Assembly (NCBI GenBank): GCA_030592105.1
Contig: JAUVKE010000068.1
Coordinates: forward strand, 1 to 9,788
DNA from: Desulfobacteraceae bacterium
GTDB lineage: Bacteria > Desulfobacterota > Desulfobacteria > Desulfobacterales > BuS5
Direction of reading: 5' to 3'
Length of the DNA: 9,788 bases
Part shown: positions 5,998 through 9,788 of the stretch, piece by piece
Layout: the number at the start of each line of letters is the position of its first letter
Numbering within the stretch: the first letter of the stretch is position 1
Translations under genes and position numbers: made by a program
Notes under the pieces: model-generated
Seen by the model: only the letters and a program-made list of their open reading frames with translations
What the model was told of the DNA's origin: nothing
Database searches by the model: none

Positions 5998-6076
5998 CTC
6001 TGAGCTATAATGAAATTTAAAAAACCTCTGAAACTCGCTGCGCTCAAACAACCAGAAGTTTTTATTCAGAGCTGAT
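5998..6076. repeat. Palindromic intergenic repeat, copy 2 (right arm partly deleted)
   Basis: CTCTGAGCTATAATGAAATT (from 5998) and the following A-tract and ACCTCTGA match copy 1 (2727-2757) almost base for base. The loop is longer here, containing CTCGCTGCGCTCAAACAAC (6034-6052). The right arm begins CCAGAAGTTTTTA and ends TTCAGAGCTGATAT, so against the left arm about 15 bases of the expected complement are missing. It sits in the 160-nt gap between lysA and dapF and may reduce readthrough or shield mRNA ends. The rest of the gap (5933-5990) has a small GCTGAA/TTCAGC inverted repeat (5953 to about 5993) and nothing else recognisable. Confidence 0.65.
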
Positions 6077-6093
6077 ATTTCTCCCCTGAAATT

Positions 6094-7347
6094 TTAAATA
6101 AATTGGGGTATTGCTTCATCCTGAACAAGATCTTCATAGTTTTGCCGGGTTTTGACAACAGCAAACTTATCATTGTTTACCATTACTTCGGCCAGTTTAA
6201 GTCGGGAACAATAATTTGAAGACATGGTAAAGCCATAAGCTCCCGCGCTCATTACAGCCAAAAGATCCCCAGATGAAACATCAGAGATCCGGCAGTCGGT
6301 TGCAAGAAAATCGCCGGTTTCACAAATGGGGCCCACAATATCTGCTGTGATTTTTTCTGTATCTGTTTTTACAACGGGCAAAATTGAATGAAATGCCTTG
6401 TATATTGCAGGTCTCAGCAGGTCGTTCATTCCTGCATCAACCACAATAAAATTTTTCCCATGGTTCCCTTTTTTATAAAGGACTTTTGTTACCAGTATCC
6501 CCGCGTTACCCACAAGAACCCTTCCAGGCTCAAGTATGAGTTGAACATCAATACCTTTTAGGGATTTTGTTATGACATCCGCATATTCCCTTGGTTCCGG
6601 TGGGGATTCATTGTCATAGGTAATCCCGAGTCCACCTCCAATATCGAGGTATTTTATTTTAATATCGATGTTTTTAAGCTGACAAATCAGTTGTTTTACA
6701 CTTTCCAGAGCATCGGCAAAGGGCTGTGTCTGAGTTATTTGAGAACCTATATGACAATCGATCCCGACGATCTTGATATTCTCCATGGCTGCAGCGATTT
6801 TATACCCTTCAAGGGCCGTCTTTATATCTATGCCGAATTTGTTTTTTTTAAGGCCTGTGGAAATATACGGATGGGTTTTAGGGTCTACATCGGGATTTAC
6901 CCTGATGGAAACAGGGGCCACAAGATTTAAATGCCTTCCCCGGGCATTAATAAGCTCCATCTCCTCCATTGATTCCACGTTAAACATTAAAATCCCGGTG
7001 GAGAGTGCATAGTCTATTTCATCAATACGTTTTCCCACTCCGGAATAGACAATTCTGTCAGGGGAAAAACCTGCTTTTAAGCCTTTATAAAGTTCTCCTC
7101 CCGAAACAATGTCCAGGCCGCTTGAAAGCTTTTGGAAAAGTTTTAGTACAGCTAAATTGGAATTAGCCTTGGCAGAATAGCAGACAAGCCTTTTTGTGCT
7201 GGAAAAAGCATCATTAAAAACCGTAAAATGTCTTTTTAAGGTGGCATGACTGTACAAATAAAAAGGTGTACCGACTTTTTGGGCTATTTCAGAAATATTG
7301 ATGCTTTCACAATAAAGCTTGTTGTCACAGTATGTAAAATGATTCAT
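6094..7347 (-). CDS. lysA: Diaminopimelate decarboxylase
   Basis: A 417-residue PLP enzyme that decarboxylates meso-diaminopimelate to L-lysine, the last step of the pathway. It is a fold-type III TIM-barrel plus C-terminal beta domain. The PLP lysine is Lys-60 in CYSAKAN. Other visible motifs are DIVSGGEL (79-86), the phosphate-side HIGSQ (199-203), GGGLG (237-241), EPGR (273-276), the active-site Cys-342 in CETGD, and AGAYGFTMSSNY (368-379). I chose the ATG at 7347 (AGG six bases upstream). An in-frame GTG at 7383 would add 12 residues with no family resemblance and has no better ribosome site. It is the first gene of the minus-strand cluster, 161 nt ahead of dapF. Confidence 0.96.
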   Translation of the reverse strand: MNHFTYCDNKLYCESINISEIAQKVGTPFYLYSHATLKRHFTVFNDAFSSTKRLVCYSAKANSNLAVLKLFQKLSSGLDIVSGGELYKGLKAGFSPDRIVYSGVGKRIDEIDYALSTGILMFNVESMEEMELINARGRHLNLVAPVSIRVNPDVDPKTHPYISTGLKKNKFGIDIKTALEGYKIAAAMENIKIVGIDCHIGSQITQTQPFADALESVKQLICQLKNIDIKIKYLDIGGGLGITYDNESPPEPREYADVITKSLKGIDVQLILEPGRVLVGNAGILVTKVLYKKGNHGKNFIVVDAGMNDLLRPAIYKAFHSILPVVKTDTEKITADIVGPICETGDFLATDCRISDVSSGDLLAVMSAGAYGFTMSSNYCSRLKLAEVMVNNDKFAVVKTRQNYEDLVQDEAIPQFI

Positions 7348-7845
7348 CTGTCGCCTGTTTATGAGTTGATAATGTGGGCACACTTCAAATTTAGTTTATA
7401 CTTTAGTCAAATGTGTTCTTCAAAAAGTTTAAACTATTTTTTACAGTTTATGAAGGATACCATAATTAGTTGAAATAAAATAATAAATTTCACTATTTTT
7501 ATTGATGTTTTAATAGCATAATAGCAAATTTTTGTCAAAAACAATGACTTATAGCTTTTTACAGAAAGGATTTCAATGGGTTATCTGTGGAAACTTTATT
7601 AAATTATCTAATTTAAATTAAATGTAACATAAAATTTGTGCATGTTTTTTTAAAGCCTCTTTATCTGTGTCGCAATGAGGCGGTATATGTTTAGTTAATT
7701 TAACAGATTTTTATTGATGTAATTTTAAATTTATTTTATGTGTTAATATTTATAATGTTATTATTTAATAAAATCAGGGTTTGGTTTGAATTGTGGTCCA
7801 AGATAAAATCAAGCCCTAAAACCATGAAGAATCCGGAGTCGTATT
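7348..7845. other. AT-rich divergent intergenic region between lysA and the SDR gene
   Basis: About 500 bases with no convincing gene. It must hold the promoters of lysA (minus) and of the SDR gene (plus). Visible structure: a candidate minus promoter at 7510-7538; a TATAAT on the plus strand (7751-7756) with no clear -35; a 14-base direct repeat ATTTTTATTGATGT at 7495-7508 and 7707-7720; a perfect 12-base palindrome TAATTTAAATTA (7609-7620); AGTTTAAACT (7425-7434); and a short hairpin AGGGTTTG/CAAGCCCT (7776-7783, 7810-7817) in the SDR leader. I see no lysine-riboswitch pattern in the lysA leader. Confidence 0.6.
7510..7538 (-). promoter_or_regulatory. lysA: Candidate lysA promoter
   Basis: On the minus strand: TTGACA (7538-7533), a 17-bp spacer ending in TGC, then TATTAA (7515-7510). 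The -35 is perfect; the -10 matches four of six and has an extended TG. The implied leader to the lysA ATG is about 155 bases. In such AT-rich DNA chance matches are common, so this is moderate evidence only. Confidence 0.4.
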
Positions 7846-8622
7846 ATGCATTTTGATCTGAGAGGAAAAACAGTATTTATTGCAGGTTCCACCGGGGGTA
7901 TTGGCAGGGCGGTTGCCGAAAAATTGGCTGAAATGGGTGCTGATATTGTGTTAAATGGCCGCAACGCGGAATCTGCTGAAGAGGTGATGGAAAATATTAA
8001 AAAGAAAGGTGTAAAAGTTATTTTTGAAAAAGCCGATATCAGGGAGTATGGTGAGGTTAAGCAGGCTGTGGAAAATGCTTTAGACAAATTGGGTAAAATC
8101 GATATTCTTGTGGCAAGTGGGGGAGCAAGCGGAAAAGATTTTGCTCCTAGTTTTTTCCATGAAACAGACCCTGCAGACTATCCTATTTATGCAAAAGCCC
8201 AGTGGTGGTCAAGGCTTTACTGTGTAAAAGCCTTGTTGAGCCATATGCGGGAGAGAAAAGCGGGGAAAATTATCATCTTAACCACTGATGCAGGGAGATG
8301 GCCCACTCCGGCTGAATCTGTGGTGGGGGGAGCAGGGGCCGCGGTTGCCATGGCCACAAAGGTATTGGCCCAGGAGTTGGCCCGGTGGCAGATAAGGGTT
8401 AATGCTGTTAGTACAACAATTATCGAGAATTCTGTTAGCTATGAGTTTGTTACAGAATCTTCTCCATCACTTGCCCATGTCTTTAAAAAGGCCGTGGCAA
8501 AGCAGCCTTTCCCTGTAACAATAGATGATGTTGCCAATGCCTGTTCATTTTTTGCCTCCAGTGCTTCCGATGGAATTACCGGTCAGATATTGAGCGTAAA
8601 CGGCGGGTTATGCTTTCCATAG
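7846..8622 (+). CDS. SDR-family Rossmann protein lacking the catalytic tetrad (probable pseudoenzyme)
   Basis: A 258-residue protein with a complete classical short-chain dehydrogenase fold. It has a nucleotide-binding GSTGGIG (14-20), Arg-39 after the second strand (suggesting NADP if a cofactor is bound), VASGGAS in place of the NNAG region (89-95), RVNAVSTT (184-191) and a normal DGITGQILSVNGG end (242-254). The catalytic residues are missing: in a motif-spaced alignment the Ser position is Thr-147, the Tyr of YxxxK is Val-160 and the Lys is Gly-164, and the helix-4 Asn is not seen. It is therefore unlikely to be an ordinary dehydrogenase. Non-catalytic SDR subunits are known, such as BbsC of the BbsCD dehydrogenase of anaerobic toluene degradation, but no partner gene is visible here. 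GGAG (7834-7837) precedes the ATG. Confidence 0.88.
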   Translation: MHFDLRGKTVFIAGSTGGIGRAVAEKLAEMGADIVLNGRNAESAEEVMENIKKKGVKVIFEKADIREYGEVKQAVENALDKLGKIDILVASGGASGKDFAPSFFHETDPADYPIYAKAQWWSRLYCVKALLSHMRERKAGKIIILTTDAGRWPTPAESVVGGAGAAVAMATKVLAQELARWQIRVNAVSTTIIENSVSYEFVTESSPSLAHVFKKAVAKQPFPVTIDDVANACSFFASSASDGITGQILSVNGGLCFP

Positions 8623-8724
8623 ATGTCTGGTTCTAAAAAAGTAAGAAAGATGGTAATGCTTAATAGTGCTTCCCCGGCTTAAAAATAAAGAATACGCCAT
8701 TGTTTTTTTTCAGCCATAAAAATT

Positions 8725-8730
8725 GCGAGG
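8725..8730 (+). promoter_or_regulatory. Ribosome-binding site fixing a GTG start for the kinase-like gene
   Basis: GCGAGG lies six bases upstream of the GTG at 8737. There is no in-frame ATG near the domain start, and the kinase fold begins about ten residues later, so the GTG is the best start. The 114 bases since the SDR stop hold no terminator, so SDR and kinase may share a transcript. Confidence 0.6.
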
Positions 8731-8736
8731 TTTATA

Positions 8737-9788
8737 GTGGGAGTAACAGCCGATTTTAATATTCTTGAGAAGATTGGTGAAAGCCTTTATTCCAAAGTTT
8801 ATAAGGTAAAGGATAAAGGGAAAGAGGGAAACTTTCATCTCTTTAAGCTGATCAAACCTGAATACCGGTATAAGGGCCTAACTGATTCATTAAACCGGCA
8901 GATCCAGCAGTTTCGTAATATTAATTTGCCTAAACTTCGGGTACCGGTTTTATACTCCACTGATGAAGGTGAAATATGTTTGTTACACGATTTATTTCCC
9001 GGGTTCACCCTTGATAAGTGGCGTAAATCGGTTCCTGAATTTAATTTATCCGTATTTTTAAGGTTTGCAATTAATCTTGCAGCGGAACTTGCCGGAATTC
9101 ATGGGGCGGGTAGTATCCATAAAGGTTTAAAACCTTCCAATATACTTATCCAGCCTGATACTTTTAAAGTCCGGATAATTGATAATGTCCGTGTTCTTGA
9201 TATGAATCAGTTGAGTCATTTTATTTTTAATGATTATTTTCGCTGCCATACACTCCCTTATATATCCCCGGAGATGACCGGGAAAATCTGTTATTCCATT
9301 GATTATACATCGGATCTTTATTCCCTTGGGGCAGTTCTTTATGAAATTGCCGGGGGAAAGCCTCCTTTTATTAATGAAGACCCCCTTGAAATTATTCACT
9401 CCCATTTAGCAGAGATTCCCATATCATTGACAAAGATAAACCCGGATATACCTGCTCAGCTTGATAAAATTATTTTACGCCTTTTGGAGAAGCTCCCTGA
9501 AAAACGTTATCAAACAGCAACAGGCCTTAAATACGATTTAGAGGTACTTTTAAATGGGGTGCGGCAATATGATGCAATCAGACCCTTTGATCTTGGAACA
9601 AGGGATTATACTTCCCGTATTACCATCCCTTCAATGATGGTGGGCCGCGATGATAAGAAAATGCAGCTCTTAAAGGAATATGAAACGGTTTGCAAAGGGG
9701 AGTGCAGGTGCGCGATTATTTCCGGCTTTTCAGGGGTGGGGAAAACCCGTCTGATTCAGGAACTGCAGCTGCCCATTGTTGCCGCCCG
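8737..9788 (+). CDS. Large Ser/Thr kinase-like / AAA ATPase sensor protein, N-terminal part (runs off the window)
   Basis: The frame is open from GTG 8737 to the end: 350 residues, 3' end missing. Residues ~8-275 are a protein-kinase fold: Lys-37 at the beta-3 position, IHKGLKPSNILI (127-138), IIDN (147-150), LPYISPEMTG (173-182) and SDLYSLGAVLYEIAGGKPPF (192-211). A linker leads to VGRDDKK (302-308) and a Walker A motif GFSGVGKT (330-337), the start of a MalT/STAND-like ATPase. This order is typical of very large signalling proteins with kinase, ATPase, GAF/PAS and often histidine-kinase modules; the last parts are inferred. The catalytic loop Asp is Gly-130 (HKG for HRD), DFG is Asp-Asn-Val, and the Gly-rich loop is weak, so the kinase domain may be inactive. 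It lies 114 nt after the SDR gene. Confidence 0.9.
   Translation, partial: MGVTADFNILEKIGESLYSKVYKVKDKGKEGNFHLFKLIKPEYRYKGLTDSLNRQIQQFRNINLPKLRVPVLYSTDEGEICLLHDLFPGFTLDKWRKSVPEFNLSVFLRFAINLAAELAGIHGAGSIHKGLKPSNILIQPDTFKVRIIDNVRVLDMNQLSHFIFNDYFRCHTLPYISPEMTGKICYSIDYTSDLYSLGAVLYEIAGGKPPFINEDPLEIIHSHLAEIPISLTKINPDIPAQLDKIILRLLEKLPEKRYQTATGLKYDLEVLLNGVRQYDAIRPFDLGTRDYTSRITIPSMMVGRDDKKMQLLKEYETVCKGECRCAIISGFSGVGKTRLIQELQLPIVAA

Noticed and set aside
7348..7383. Longer LysA starting at GTG 7383
   Set aside because: The extra 12 residues do not resemble the family N-terminus, and the ATG at 7347 has an AGG at proper spacing.
7348..7509. Lysine riboswitch in the lysA leader
   Set aside because: The leader is too short and A/T-rich, and I see none of the conserved purine-rich junction elements of the L box.
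7581..7669. TTATCTGTG repeated at 7581 and 7661 as possible DnaA boxes
   Set aside because: The 9-mer does not match the TTATNCACA consensus, and two 9-mer matches in 500 AT-rich bases are expected by chance.
8623..8682. 19-codon ORF starting directly after the SDR stop codon
   Set aside because: No ribosome-binding site, low-complexity Lys-rich peptide, no sign of conservation visible; probably chance.
9127..9405. 92-codon minus-strand open frame
   Set aside because: It is antisense to the kinase-like gene, whose motifs run through the whole interval.

Overview
The window (AT-rich, roughly 40% G+C by eye) looks like chromosomal DNA of a deltaproteobacterium (Desulfobacterota), most likely near the Desulfobacteraceae. 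This rests on the protein flavour (YfgM-like TPR protein, PfkB adenosine-kinase-like enzyme, a large kinase/ATPase sensor protein), the codon usage and the style of the intergenic palindromes. It is an inference without database support. Most of the window is ordinary housekeeping sequence.

Layout. Bases 1-846 hold the 3' end of a PPP-type metallophosphoesterase gene, a strong hairpin and a secreted double-SH3b protein. A PfkB-family kinase (863-1849) and a membrane-anchored TPR protein (2006-2701) follow on the plus strand, separated by a long nested palindrome (1826-1987). Bases 2702-3083 contain a palindromic repeat, a terminator, one tRNA-like gene on the minus strand and a perfect consensus promoter for it. 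From 7347 down to 3084 there is a minus-strand gene cluster: lysA, dapF, folK, a small TRASH-type membrane protein, a transaldolase and pgsA. LysA and DapF share meso-diaminopimelate (lysine and peptidoglycan supply). FolK makes a folate precursor, the transaldolase serves the pentose phosphate pathway, and PgsA makes phosphatidylglycerol phosphate. The last five genes are tightly packed (gaps of 15, -4, 21 and 6 nt), so they are probably cotranscribed. LysA is set apart by about 160 nt that include a second copy of the palindromic repeat.

A ~500-bp AT-rich divergent region (7348-7845) separates lysA from a plus-strand pair: an SDR-fold protein that has lost its catalytic residues (7846-8622) and the N-terminal part of a large Ser/Thr kinase-like/AAA ATPase protein running off the window end (8737-9788).

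The most noteworthy item is the tRNA at 2914-2988. Its 5' two-thirds is a clean tRNA-Gly(GCC), but its 3' end belongs to a different tRNA, most likely tRNA-Cys, so neither the acceptor stem nor the T stem pairs. It sits between an intact promoter and an intact terminator, as expected if a tandem Gly-Cys tRNA operon collapsed by recombination or was mis-assembled. Other points are two families of intergenic palindromes, adjacent genes for two enzyme folds with degraded active sites, and a 14-base A tract at the start of pgsA. I found no CRISPR array, transposase, phage gene or clear defence system.
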